DNA of 64,000 nt from Berberis thunbergii (lineage: Eukaryota; Streptophyta; Magnoliopsida; Ranunculales; Berberidaceae), in the NCBI GenBank assembly GCA_003290165.1, contig QNQO01000602.1:434001-498000 (forward strand), in the 5' to 3' direction. The notes beneath the pieces were generated by a model. It saw only the letters and a program-made list of their open reading frames with translations, was not told the DNA's origin and ran no database searches. Of the stretch, positions 37,379 through 48,878 are shown piece by piece. The translations under genes were made by a program, and so were the position numbers. Positions within the stretch are counted from its first letter, which is position 1. Every line of letters starts with the position of its first letter.

Positions 37379-38818
37379 TAAAGATGCAACGGGGAGGATT
37401 TGAGCAAATTCATCCCCACCCCATCAGGAATAGCGGATCCCCAAATCCGCCCCACCAATTTGTTTACAGGTTTGCGATTCTGTTGGTGGGTTGTTGGTTC
37501 CCCGCCCAGATCCACCCGCCATGTCCTCAATCACTGCCAATTTGGAGGATTAACTGCCAAAGAATTGAACTTTTGTATGAACAAAAAACATCTATGTTTT
37601 TAGAACAAAATCAATAAGAAAACTCTAATGACTTTGAGTATCCTTTATGAAACGTTTGGTATTGTAAAACTTGGAGATAAGATCACGCAGTTCCATGTAA
37701 TGTGCCAATGGATTTCTGGTCATGAAAACGGGCCATGTTACAAGTTCCACGCATGCTATAATCCTAATCCTGGTTGTACAAATTAAAGGTGATAAAAAGA
37801 AAATATATTTTCCTCATATTACTAGATTTTCTATCATTATTAAATCCCTTGCTTCGAACCAAATCCAAAACAATCTCGAAACGAAAAAGAAAAAAAACCA
37901 AAAATTATTCCAACCTAAAAGATCTCATAAAAATATCAATCAATCACTGTTTCATTGTTTATTTATCTTCTTCATGGAGGATGACAAAGAAACAGTAGCA
38001 GAAGTTCTCTTCAATGGTGAAAGAGAGGCAAAGATCAAAGCAGCCTTGTGTCTCTCAACACTAACAACACCTTTGCAAAGAAACAAATAATGACACAGAA
38101 TGATTGGGAAGGTTGAAGTGTCGGTTACCTGTGAAGATCAAGACAAGGGTCTCAAAAGAAATAACCCTAAATCGACTTGGTGATGACCTCTCTTATTTCT
38201 GATGATAGTGGTGATGACCTTTCTTCTTCCTCTCGCGTTTATTTTCAAGAAGAGAAGAAACCCCCAATTTCATTACAAAGAAGATTTGAGAATGAATGAA
38301 GATTTGAGACAAATAAGATGAAATACAGAGAGAGGGGAGAGGAGAGCACCTGATGGAAGGACTTCATTGTGTTTAAGATGAATCGAGGTTCAACGTTGAG
38401 CTGCAAGAGCAGAGAGCAGAATTAAGAGAGTGAGATGAGAGCCTTGAGAGGTGAGAGCCACATAGAGGGTTGAGAGAGTGAGATGAGAGCCTTGAGAGGT
38501 TTGAGAGAGTGAGATACTGAAATAGGAAGTGAGAGGCGAGAGCCATATCCACAAGGAGGAGCCGAGGAGGGTTGAACTCGAGAGGGAATGAGGAGGTTGA
38601 ACTGTGAGATGAGAGATACGACCTAGGGTTTTTTTTACCTTTATATAGTCTAGGGGCATTTAAGTAATTTCTAGGTTAAACGGATATCCGTGGGGCGGAT
38701 ATGGCCAAATCCGTATCCGCCCCGACTAAGAAAATGATACAGTTTGGATATTCGTATCCGCCCCAAACGAGGCGAGTGGGACGAATATCCGTGAAAATCT
38801 GCCCCACTGCCATCCCTA
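37379..38818. mobile_element. hAT element nested in Tat 5' region (1440 bp)
   Basis: Left end TAAAGATGCAACGGGGAGGA, right end (reverse complement) TAGGGATGGCAGTGGGGCAG. The flanks GTTATCGT (37371-37378) and GTTGTCGT (38819-38826) are an 8-bp duplication with one change. GCGGAT..CCGCCCC subterminal repeats occur at both ends. No transposase. Confidence 0.85.
37976..38087 (+). pseudogene. Possible captured host-gene fragment
   Basis: Inside the hAT element, MEDDKETVAEVLFNGEREAK continuing IKAALCLSTLTTPLQRNK resembles the start of an ARM-repeat (PUB-type) protein, preceded by a leader-like CT/A-rich stretch. Only about 37 residues, so speculative. Confidence 0.3.
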
Positions 38819-38903
38819 GTTGTCGTTCCTTTTCAAGAAGAAAATCCATAGCAGCAAAATTCTCTCAGTCCCGATCGACGACTAAAAGCGCCCTCAGAAC
38901 AAA

Positions 38904-40330
38904 ATGACACACTCTGCATACCCTCAACCCGACAACAACTGAGACAATCCTTTCATCGGAGAAACTGCACTACTAATGGTGCACATCATAGATCCAGAAA
39001 CGAACATCGAGATGACCATACCTGACAATAGGGAGCCACAACCTGAAATGGCTCGAACACCTCAGACACCTAGAGGCGCCACCTGGACCCTCATGTAGAC
39101 TTGCTCATGGACCAGATGGACCATATTCTCAAAATGGTGGAAAAGCTCACCCAAGAACGTGCTCAATCCACCAACCCTGTTCAAGTAACACCCCAACAAA
39201 ACTTGACTAACGAAGTTCCTGCAGAACCACGACAGGTAAATCTCGAAAGTAACAAACCATTCCAAGAGGGGATACTCTAGAGTGGCGAAACCCCTACTGA
39301 AATTCCATTTAGGATCGGAGTCACAGATCCCAATGTACTGTATGAACTAGCCAAACTACCATTCTTCGACGTACTCATGGTGACTCTAATGCCAAATAAG
39401 TTCATCCCACCAAAGTTTCAAGCGTACGGTGGTACCACCGACCCGACAGCCCACCTGCGACACTTCCACCGCATGATGTCATTAAAAGAAAGCATGAAAT
39501 CCATCCTATGCAGTACATTTCCAACAAGTCTCACCTCCACAACAATGAATTGGTTCAAAAACTTACCACTAAGATCGATAGATTCATTCAAAGCGCTGGC
39601 TACCACCTTCATTACGAGGTTCATAGGCAGTCAACGGATGAGAAATGGGCCACACTACTTGTTCCACATCAAGCAAAAATATGAGGAGACAATATGGGAG
39701 TATGTTACTCGCTTCACTAACAAGTTAACTATGATTGACGGATGCAATAATGCCATGGCCACCGCTACTTTCGCCGCTAGACTAAAAAGATTACCCTTTT
39801 TCGATGCTCTGAACTTGGAACCCCCAAATAACATGGAGACTCCATTGAAGACTGCTCAGAAACACATCACTCTTGAGGAGATGACAGCGCAAAAAAGAAG
39901 AACGAATTAGACAGAGAAGCCCATTCAAAAAGGCGAGAAATGAGGGAAGAAAGGAGAAATGACAGACCCCGAGAGGAAAACGTCTAGTAAAAAAGGCACC
40001 GAACGAACGGGAGGCCCGAATCCAACCAACAGGAACTCCAAAAATCACACTCAATGAGACTCAGACATGAGCGAGTGACAAACGTGACGAAAAAGACGTA
40101 CAAACCATATAGAGTTTGAAGACCAGCTAAACAAACATACTTAAACACGTGACGAGATGGAAGGTGTCATCTGGCCTACAAGATGAGAGGAAACCTTGAA
40201 GGCGAGATAAAAACAAGTACCTCTATTTCCATAACGATCACGGGCACGAAACCACCACGGGATCTAAGGAGCAAACCAGGGAGTTGATATGCGCCTTACA
40301 CCATGTAGCCGAAGAAAACGACCAACCAAG
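38904..40330 (+). pseudogene. Tat gag (capsid) gene, degenerate
   Basis: The only long open stretch, 39377-39910, carries the Retrotrans_gag domain: FQAYGGTTDPTAHLRHF, ILCSTFPTSL, MNWFKNLPLRSIDSFKAL, then WEYVTRFTNKL. Upstream (from ATG 38904) and downstream parts are in other frames. Near 40220 a remnant YFHNDHGHETTT corresponds to the His/Cys region that follows gag in Tat elements. It would form the virus-like particle. Here it is not expressed as one protein. Confidence 0.85.
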
Positions 40331-41029
40331 CTCACCAATGACATTTCTCACTCGAGTTGATTTATATAGAGCCAAAAGCGCCAACACTGTCAAATGAGAC
40401 CAAATAAATCAATACGACAACCCAAAAAAGAAGTAAGAAGGAAATGAGAATTCAAATGGGGGCCACACAATAGACAAAATCCAAAGAAACTTATAATCTC
40501 GACCATTATCAACGACAAGGCCAACAATGCCTCCCACACTACTGAAAACAAAGATAACACAAACAATTCTACAAATCGACGAACGAAGTCTTGGCAGTAG
40601 ATACTGATGTGTGCATGATTGGACAATTTGGGACCACATTCTATTTTGCCCGTTCGAACCAACTTGCCAATAGCACATACCCAACAACTCAATTAAGAAG
40701 CATTCCAAGTTCATTAGCTACCTCACGGCAACCGCACACGAATAACAAAACTACAGAAAACCATGGAGGAAAAAGTAACAACAAAAATGCAAAGACCACT
40801 CAAGATACAACAAGTCAGAAAGACACAATGCAGACCCCACAACGTACTTTATGATGAAGAGATGACTACTACTACTATAGGATTGTTAAACACCAGAAAC
40901 GGGGTTATAAACAAAAATTCGAGTTCAAAACTCCCCATCTTGCGTCGAAAATTGTGGCATCAAAGCAAGACAATGAGAAGCTCTCAGCATACCAAAATGT
41001 CATGACGTATAAGTCAGACACAAAACTTC
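40331..41029 (+). other. Tat internal region without recognisable pol
   Basis: Short ORFs only. No protease, RT, RNase H or integrase motif was seen in any frame. Confidence 0.6.
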
Positions 41030-41039
41030 TGGTCTGATC

Positions 41040-41620
41040 AACCGCGAAGTAAAAGTTGGGATGAACGAGTCAACTTATTCAAATAAACTTCGAGTCAACT
41101 GATACGTCAGACCAACGAAGTAAATTGAGATGAACAAGTCAACTTATTCAAATAAACTCCAGGTCGACTAGTATGTCGAATCTACGAAGTAAAAGTTGGG
41201 ACGAACGAGTCAACTTATCCAAATAAACTCGGGCCGACTAGTATGTTGAGCCAACGACGTAAAGGTTGGGACGAACGAGTCAACTTATTCAAATAAACTT
41301 CGGGCCGACTTGTACGATGGACCAACGAAGTAGAGGTTGGGACGAACAAGTCAACTTATTCAAATAAACTTCAAGTCAACTGATATGTCAAACAAACAAA
41401 GTAAAAGTTGGCACGAACAAGTCAACTTATTTAAGTAACTTCAAGTCGACTGATACGTCAGACCAATAAAGTAAAAGTTGGGACAAATGAGTCAACCTAT
41501 TCAAATAAACTTCGAGCCTACTAATATGTTGAACCAACAAAGTAAAGGTTGGGGCAAACAAATCAATAAACCTCGGGTTGACTAATACGTCAAACCAACG
41601 AAGTAAAACTTCGGGTTCAG
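41040..41620 (+). repeat. ~70-bp tandem repeat array in Tat element
   Basis: The landmark GTCAACTTATTCAAATAAAC recurs with spacings of 69-71 bases (41069, 41138, 41209, 41279, 41350, 41421, 41491 and a degraded copy near 41560), i.e. about eight to nine units. It lies between gag and the antisense ORF, where Tat elements usually carry such arrays. Confidence 0.9.
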
Positions 41621-42344
41621 TTAACACCTCAACGAGGCAAGAAAGAATTAGTCAACTTATTCGACCCTATGTGTCAGAACAAGAAGCAGAAATACAAAAT
41701 ACGACTTGCTTCGATAAACCTGACGAATCCATCTAAAAAGGAACAAGTAAATTCACTCACAACGCAACCCAAAAATGCTTCAGAACACCTCGGCATGAGA
41801 ACACTTGAGGATCCGATCGAGAAAATGCCTCGACTGACAGGAACAAATAAACTTAGAATGGTCGACAGAAAACGCAAAAACTAAAATAAGTCAATCACAA
41901 CCTCAGGGAGACAACATGCGAAATGGAAATTAAATAAAAACAATACAACCCGGGGAGAAAGCATGTAAACAAAAACTAAATAAAAGGCAATACAATATTG
42001 TCAAAGAGAAAAATTTCTCATTCTCAAAATCATCATGTTACATCTGGAGGAAAAGATGGAACCTTTGAAGAAAGAATAATAGAAACAACGAGAGCGTCTG
42101 ATGGAAGAGATATCGCAACAATAATGACAGAAGAAGACAAGGTCCCCTCTCGATGACAAAAGCGAATGATGGAATCTGGTCAAAAGGAGAAGGAGATAAC
42201 GGGTCTTCCTCGACGAGGTCACTTGGGAGATCCGAGTTACCTTCTTTAGCATCTTCATCTTGGAAGCCTTGATCAACCAAGTGACGATACTCGGATAAAT
42301 CAACACCAAGCCCCTTAATGTAGTCAATAAGCTCAACTTGACCA

Positions 42345-44412
42345 TCAATGACTCTCTTCCAATCTTATACCTCCACAATCATCAGTTTGCCTTTTGTCAT
42401 GCGAGCTCATTCTTAGCTGATACAGTTGCCCCTCAGCAGTGGTCAGCATGGCGGAGATATCCGACATAACTCCATCGAACACAACCATTAATTGCTCCAC
42501 CCGCCCTTCAGCAATCCTACAGTTGATCTCCTGCTCAACAACGAAGCACAGAGCCTCATCATAGTCAACTTTCTCGACTGACAGCTCTTTCTCCAACTCG
42601 TCCAATTGTGCACCAACCCCATCCAAATTGGCCATCGAAGTCTCAAACTTCGCAGCAGGCTTATCTTGAGCAATTTCCATTTCCTTTAAAGAAGCCAAAG
42701 CAACCCTAGCTCCCCTCCCCAGCTCTGTGCATTGCTCATTCAGTACGTCAAGCTGAAGAAGGACATGAGAAAACACCAACAACAACATTGCCAAATTCCT
42801 CTCAAGAACAACCACTTGGCCACGACCTGTCTTGCACTCCAACCCCATCACCCCAGCATAAATGAGGTGATTCATCCCATCCATCGTCCGCCTAAGACCA
42901 TGGTCTAGATGAGTACATGGATCTAGCACAGGCATCGAATGCCCTTCTACCGCCTGCCTATGCCATCCATTAACCAACCTACATGCACCATTTGCACGTC
43001 AAGCTGGGTAAACCAACAAAACTTATCATCCAACTTAACACAGATATCCTTTGGGTTAGGCTCTTTCCAACTAATTCGTGGGTGGAGGATGTGAGGATTC
43101 GGAAGCATAGAGGAATCACCTCCAACACCGGGAAAAGCGAGCGGAACAACAGTGACGACAAAGAAACCACTCTTGCCTTTTCGCTGCAAAGTGGTTGCCA
43201 CAATAGCAGAATGAGTAGTAGTGGCAACATGGAAGAAGGATCCAGACAAGCAAGAGAAGAAACTGAGCACCCCACTGCATCATTGATAGGAGTGGAAGAT
43301 GATCAAGAGGCAAGAAACTCAAAATCGTGACCACGATCACCAACCTCCTTAAACTGTTCCACCGCTAGCTGAAGCATTTTATCATCAATGGCTCGAGGAT
43401 CATCATTAGAGTATCTAGCAATGTCAGGTGCACCATAAGCAGAGAGGAGCCTCCTTTCATCATCGTCCAACGGACGAATAATTTTCTGTTTACTCTTCTC
43501 CATCGCCAAGGTCATCTCCTGAGCCTCCTCGGGGGATAAGTGATTCTCCCTCAGAACCCCTTTATCAAAAGAAACCCCAGCAATGCCACGAGTGGAAAAC
43601 CATTTTTTTATCATGATACAACCATGGCTTATGATCAATCGCTTCGACGAGCTGGCGAGCCTCGAAATTTTCCTCTTCCTAGAGGTCGGGCCAGCAACAC
43701 CAGTGCTACCAAGAGCATCAAGTTCTGTAACGCGTTCGCCCGAGCTCATTTTCCCATCAACGATAACATCACTAACACTAACGGTAACAACACGAGCAAC
43801 GGTCTCCTCGGCTTGGGAATTAGTAAGCAAAACCCGTTTCGTCTCATCCATAGTATACAAACCACTGCTTCTCACCATATCCCTAGAAAGAAATGTTTCC
43901 AAGACAATCACAGAAAGCTCCAAAGTAACGATCACTGATCATCTGCTCTTCCATAGTGAGTTGTAGGACATTCCATCTATCAAGAGCTCGGAACGACCGA
44001 ACAATCTAATGACCATGTAATTTGAAATAACAAGAATTGACAGAAGCATAAACCAGAACTTCGACTAGCCCCTAATGTCGTCATCGAGATTCCTAAAACA
44101 GACAGGAGAGTGGAAGAAGCAAATGCTTTGGTTACCAACAGACCAACTACCGAGAGCAAGATTTGGGCAGTAAAGGGAATGCCGAAAAAAATGGATCTCG
44201 TATGGTAGAAACCATGATCCTCCAACCATCAGGACCCATCTGAGCTGGAGGAATTTCCAAAAAGTTAAGATATTCCCAAAATAGCTCTGGAACCGGTAAT
44301 CGAAAGCTAGAAGAGAACATGCACGAGTAGAGCGCAATATACCCAGTCCTTGGAGGACAAGGACTTTCGTTCTACCTAGGCAGAACGATCTCGAGGTCAG
44401 ATGGCAGGTCAT
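42345..44412 (-). pseudogene. Antisense ORF of Tat element (Transposase_28-like plus coiled coil), frameshifted
   Basis: Three minus-strand blocks form one broken gene. Block 1 (44412-43980): in one frame FRLPVPELFWEYLNFLEIPP and AQMGPDGW, resembling the 'putative gypsy-type transposon' domain (PF04195). Block 2 (43935-43303, 210 aa): charged linker with a basic SRKRK and SPEEAQEMTLAMEKSKQK. Block 3 (42977-42345, 210 aa): helical, coiled-coil-prone (LDELEKELSVEKVDYDEAL). It is encoded opposite to gag, as known for Tat antisense ORFs. Its function is not established. Confidence 0.7.
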
Positions 44413-44797
44413 AATCTAAACAAATGATGTTCTCACAAGCAATAAGCGCCTTGCCATCTAGTCTATCACCAGCAGACATCGTGAAGGAACAAAGGAGCAA
44501 AGAAAACAAATAAGAAAGGTGAATAAATCCTAATTAAAAAAATCAAGCAGTGTAAATAGGGAAACAAGTCAATCACACCTGCTTTTATATAGCAAAGCAA
44601 CAAGGAGACTGCTCTTAGGATGACCTTCAAGGTACAATAACTACACGAAATCCCAAAATACACGCAGAAACGAATGAACAAATAAGAGATCAGGATACCA
44701 ACCCACCAGGAATTGCCAACAACATTAAAACAAGACAATGAAGAAGTCGAAAAGTCTAACCATCGTTGAGTTAGTGGTCATGTCAACATACCCACTA

Positions 44798-44814
44798 ATG
44801 AAAGGAGGAGTAGC
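44798..44814 (+). other. Polypurine tract of Tat element
   Basis: AATGAAAGGAGGAGTAGC sits immediately before the 3' LTR. Confidence 0.7.
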
Positions 44815-45351
44815 TGATGATACATCAAATAAGACCAACATATCGATTCTACTCGTGGCATATATCGTCCATCACGAGAAATAAGTATCTTAAGACTAGT
44901 CCAAGTCATGAAGCCCAAAGAAGACAAATTCAGTCACGAAAGCCCAAACATGGCCCGTCGGAATAGATCATAATCAGAGGCCCAGATCCAGGCCCAATGA
45001 AGTTCTCCCTCAAGGGGGAAGAACATTATATTCAAAAGAGTTATGGAAGGAATTACGCCTCCACAGATGCATCTTCATAAAGGAGGAGACTGTTACAGAT
45101 AATGTCTTTCCTCGTTGCACCTCACATGCTTAAGTCATGCATGGAATTAAATACGACCATTATAAAAAGGTAAAGGGAACATTCGACAAATGTATGCAAT
45201 TTTAACTGAGATTTGTCCAGTTTATCTTCATCTCCAACTGAGTTCTAACTTAAGCATCGGAGCACCTTCAGCCACCAAAAAGGTGGTTTTTGGTTGTCTA
45301 ACATTTGTTTTGCAGATTTTATTTATTGGAGATTGGATTTTGGACGCATCA
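44815..45351 (+). mobile_element. 3' LTR of the Tat element (537 bp)
   Basis: Aligns end to end with 36802-37343, with many substitutions and small indels. It contains ACTTAAGCATCGGAGCACC (45248-45266). Confidence 0.9.
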
Positions 45352-45551
45352 ATTTCCATGAAAATATATTTCTCGTTAAAATTCATTAGCTTCTTTATAA
45401 TGACAAATCATTATTTATTTGGAAATTGTTATATTATTGATGACAAATTTAGTTATTGGTAATTATTTTTATTTTGCTACAAAATATTGTATCAATATAA
45501 TTTAAGGAATCCAAAGACAAATTTTTGTTAGTACACGTTTTTCCCAACTAA

Positions 45552-45774
45552 GGGTATGTTTTGTTAGCCATTTTTCTTAGAAAATGGAATCCATTTCCCT
45601 TGTTATGCAGATTTCCATTGTTTAGATTTGAATTTATTGACATGAAATCAATTCTTCATAAGACCATTTTCCCATTACTCATGGGAATCCAAGTTCGAGT
45701 GGGAGGCATCAAAATTGAATTCACGGAAATGGTTTCAATTTCCACGTTTATTTTCTATATAACTAAACAAACCC
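45552..45774. mobile_element. Tourist/PIF-like MITE (223 bp)
   Basis: Left end GGGTATGTTTTGTTAG, right end (reverse complement) GGGTTTGTTTAGTTAT. A TAA target duplication lies at 45549-45551 and 45775-45777. TAA plus GGG(T/C)..TGTTTGGTT-type ends define PIF/Harbinger MITEs. Confidence 0.75.
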
Positions 45775-45972
45775 TAAAAATGTACATTTTCCAAGGAAAT
45801 TTTATTGATAAAACTATAAAAGTCTTGACTTGACTGTAGTAATGTTGTTTGATTGGGACTTTAATCTTATTTCTTTGAAAATTGTCATATTGGCAAAAAC
45901 TTTATTGATAAATAGTTATATGTTATGCATCCAAATTCTGGTCTCCTTTAGATTTGACATGTGAAAGAAATG

Positions 45973-46072
45973 TTTTTTTTTGAACGGCGAGCGTGTTATC
46001 AGTGAGTATAGAACCCAAGACGTGGGGGTTAAACCACCACAGCCTTAACCATCCAACTAGGCTACCATTGTC
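45973..46072 (-). mobile_element. SINE nested in inverted LTR
   Basis: On the minus strand: A-box-like TAGCCTAGTTGGATGG, B-box-like GGGTTCTATACTC, 3' poly(A) (poly-T at 45973-45980). Flanked by AAATGTT-type duplication (45968-45974, 46074-46080). Diverged from the SINEs at 2.7-3.3 kb but of similar layout. Confidence 0.7.
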
Positions 46073-46336
46073 AAAATGTTAGATTGCCAAAGACCACCTG
46101 TTTGGTGGCCGAAGGCACTTCGATGTTTAAGTCAGTAACTTTGTTGGAGATGGAGATAAATCTGGGCATAACTCAGTTAAAATTGAATACCTTTGTCAAA
46201 TGTTTCTTTTACCTTATATAATGGTGGTTATCAATTCTCTGCGCTACTTAAGCATGTGACGCTCATCGGGGGGAGACGTTATTTGTAACAATCTCCTCCT
46301 TTATGAAGATGCGTCTATGAGGGTAACTCCCTTCAC

Positions 46337-47060
46337 TAGGGGTGGGCACAGGAAGGCATGAGACGAGATAGACCACATCCCGACCTCGTCTCATCCCAAA
46401 CGGATGCAGGATGGGACGGGATGAGCATGTATTAAATAGTCTTGCAATGAAGAATAACAAAAAAAAATCATCTCACATTGCTCACACACCTATAATGCAT
46501 AATTTTATGTACATATAATTTTCATCATAACAATATAAAATGTCATATAAAAATTCATCTCAAATTGCTCCTAATTGTATCTTGTATGAATGTTATAAGT
46601 TTTCAAGTTGTCTTAATATAAGTTCAAAAATGAAAAATATTACTCATTGACCAAATTTCCAACTATACAACTCATAGTGCAAAACTAGACCAAACAACAC
46701 TTGCCTTTATTTTATACAAGAATAATTGTCCTATAATCATTTTCCTTTATTTTCAAATTGAAGTTTCTAACTAAACAAAGAGTACTAAATCAAACAAGTT
46801 TTCAAACAATAGATGTTTTGATTTAACTTCAACACATCCTAAACTTTTCTTTAGAAGAGTAGTTTGATTAAAATTAATAATAATAAATATTAAATAAATA
46901 AGTTTTGAATGAGCAGGATTGAAAATCTCCATCCCATTCTAGACCAGGACGGAATGGGATCGGGATAAGTTTGATCAATCCCAAAAGGACCCGAAAAAAT
47001 CAGGACTGGATGAAACGAGACAGATAGGATCGAGATCGCGGGATGGGATGCCCACCCCTA
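46337..47060. mobile_element. hAT MITE nested in inverted LTR (724 bp)
   Basis: TAGGGGTGGGCA at the left and TGCCCACCCCTA at the right are perfect 12-bp TIRs. Flanks CCCTTCAC (46329-46336) and CCCTCCAC (47061-47068) form an 8-bp duplication with one change. GGGATGGGAT-rich subterminal regions. No transposase. Confidence 0.9.
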
Positions 47061-47271
47061 CCCTCCACGATTTTTTTTTCTATAACATTTTTTTCTCATT
47101 AAGGGAGAAACCTGAATTTGAGCCTCTGATGGGCCCTGTTTGGACTTGTTTGACTGGATCCGCCCCTTTTGGGCTTTGTGGGTTGGCCTGGTCTTGAGAT
47201 ATTTGGTCATCGTGATGAGCAATCTCTACCACATGTATGGTCACGACGGTAGTCTTATTTGATGTATCATC

Positions 47272-48254
47272 TGCTACTCCCACGATGTATGGTCACGATG
47301 GTAGTTTTATATTATGTATGAATTACGTGAATATCAATCAAATGCGTCCCAATTTCATCTGTAGTGGGCTCTGAAACAAATGGCACGTAGCCCCTACTCT
47401 GTACCGAACATCACGGGTTAAGCCTGAAGATGGGGCCCCTTCTAGGAAAATTAAGTTTGTTGGGGTCAAAGCTCTTATTTTGTCCGACGCGGAGGAACCG
47501 TCTGAGACACTTGCCTCTTTCGTGAGTTCGAAGAGGTCTCATGTCAAAACTGAGTTGCCTTCAGCATGACCCGCTCCAGTGAGAGAAGAGCGCGAGTCTG
47601 ATCGACCCGTCAGAGCGGATACTAATGTATCCAACTGGGAGAAAGATTACCTGCAGTTTGTAGGGGTTGAATGCAGATCAAACCTTAGTGATGTGCATTC
47701 CAAATCTTTGAATGAGCGGCTGGTGTGGGCTGCAATGGCGACTTCTGCTGGTGCTGATTCGCGCTAAACTGTTTCAATAGAAGGTTCCTGTGAAAATCCG
47801 CCTGAGGTTCTCAAATATGATCGTGCCATTGGTGTGCTATCTAATAGTAGTCGTGGTGGCATAGGCTAAGTCTTATGTAGTCCGCATTGTTCATCGTCTC
47901 GTTCCAAGCCACAACTCGAAGTGTTGGTGGGTACTTTGGATAATTCGCTTCTTTTCTCCCACCAAATCTTGTCGAGCCATCTCGCACTAAAGGGTCGATT
48001 GTTCGTGACAAGGGAAAGGTTGTGGAGGAGTGCGTAAGAAAAATGGCAACTGCGAAGGGCGATGCAGACGTGATTCCTAATCCGGGAAAGCTTCATCTGG
48101 ATGAGCGGATAAGCCCGTTTGCGCCAGACGGTATGGATAAGCACTCAGGTCTTGCACCAAGAGATTGATGTGGAGTATGCTTCAAGGAAGTATATAAGCA
48201 AACGTCACAGCTGGTTGTGCTCCAAAACCTGAGGAGGATACACTAGAAGGGTAT
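47272..48254 (+). pseudogene. Degenerate upstream part of a Tat antisense ORF
   Basis: Opposite in sense to the inverted LTR at its left. Short in-frame pieces (for example 47579-47767) have the charged, Ser-rich character of the linker in the 42-44 kb antisense ORF. No domain certain. Confidence 0.35.
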
Positions 48255-48878
48255 ATGGATAAGGGTTTAAAGTACCTTATGCTGGGTATGTCTCACTTGA
48301 ACCAGGTGGCCGTTGCTGGGATGGAAGTCAAAGGGGCTCGTGAGAGGGTATACACCATAAAGCGTGTCTTCTCGCACATGCAGACAATGTATTCTGATGC
48401 GCTTTATGAAATTGAGCGGCTACAGAAGCAGGCTGATGAAAATTGGCTGGAGCAATCAGTCGTGGTTGCCGAGACTCAAAGGGCTCGTCTGGAAGCCCTT
48501 GAGTGTGATCTGGCAGAGGTGGTGTCCGAGAGAAATGGACTCAAGCAGGAGTTGAGCCGGATTTGTCAAGACACGGAGGATACGCAGGAAGTTATGGTTG
48601 AGGCGTGTTCTGAACTGCAGTATCTTGCTGAAGATAATACTTCAAAGAAGGCTGACTGGACTGCTCAGAAGCAACAATTGGAATCTGATGTAGAGTTCAA
48701 TGCCCGAGAGGCTAGGAAGGCTGGCAACCAGCTCGCATTGGAATGGCATGAGCTCAGCGATGTAAAGAGTAGTCTGGCCACAAAGCAATCTCAGGTTGAC
48801 GCGCTGACAGGCAAGTTGGAGCTATTAGAGCGTGAACTTGTTGACGCGACAGAAAGAGCTTCTGCAGGAATAAGGTAA
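48255..48878 (+). CDS. Coiled-coil ORF, Tat antisense type (207 aa)
   Basis: MDKGLKYLMLGMSHLNQVAV starts a 207-residue open frame with heptad-rich helices (LEALECDLAEVVSERNGLKQ, TGKLELLERELVDATERA). Position and strand relative to the neighbouring inverted LTR match the antisense ORF block 3 of the 36.8-45.4 kb element, including a similar opening (GMNHL / GMSHL). Probably the surviving 3' part of a longer antisense gene rather than a host gene. No catalytic motif. Confidence 0.6.
   Translation: MDKGLKYLMLGMSHLNQVAVAGMEVKGARERVYTIKRVFSHMQTMYSDALYEIERLQKQADENWLEQSVVVAETQRARLEALECDLAEVVSERNGLKQELSRICQDTEDTQEVMVEACSELQYLAEDNTSKKADWTAQKQQLESDVEFNAREARKAGNQLALEWHELSDVKSSLATKQSQVDALTGKLELLERELVDATERASAGIR

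Larger units (their letters stand above)
36802..45351 (+). mobile_element. Non-autonomous Ty3/gypsy element, Tat lineage
   Basis: Two direct LTRs (36802-37343, 44815-45351), both TGATGATACATC...GACGCATCA, bound the element. Flanking 5-mers ATTTA and ATTTC are a probable, slightly decayed target duplication. The order is LTR, PBS, gag, ~70-bp tandem repeats, antisense ORF, PPT, LTR. I find no protease, reverse transcriptase, RNase H or integrase between gag and the 3' LTR. Antisense ORFs and hypervariable tandem repeats before the 3' LTR are known for the Tat lineage. The LTRs differ at dozens of sites, so the insertion is old. A hAT element (37379-38818) is nested in it. Confidence 0.9.
45921..47271 (-). 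mobile_element. Inverted Tat LTR carrying a SINE and a hAT MITE
   Basis: After removing two insertions, the sequence is the reverse complement of the 36802-37343 LTR family: ATGCATCCAAATTCTGG at the left, the ACTTAAACATCGAAGTGCC motif (reverse, 46115-46133), a reversed GATGCATCTTCATAA-like block near 46300, and TCTTATTTGATGTATCA at the right. It is followed by CTGCTACTCC, the reverse of the PPT-adjacent sequence of the 36802 element, so it is the 3' LTR of a minus-strand element lying to its right. Confidence 0.85.

Noticed and set aside
41040..41620. CRISPR-like array
   Set aside because: Repeats are contiguous with no unique spacers, in a plant retrotransposon.
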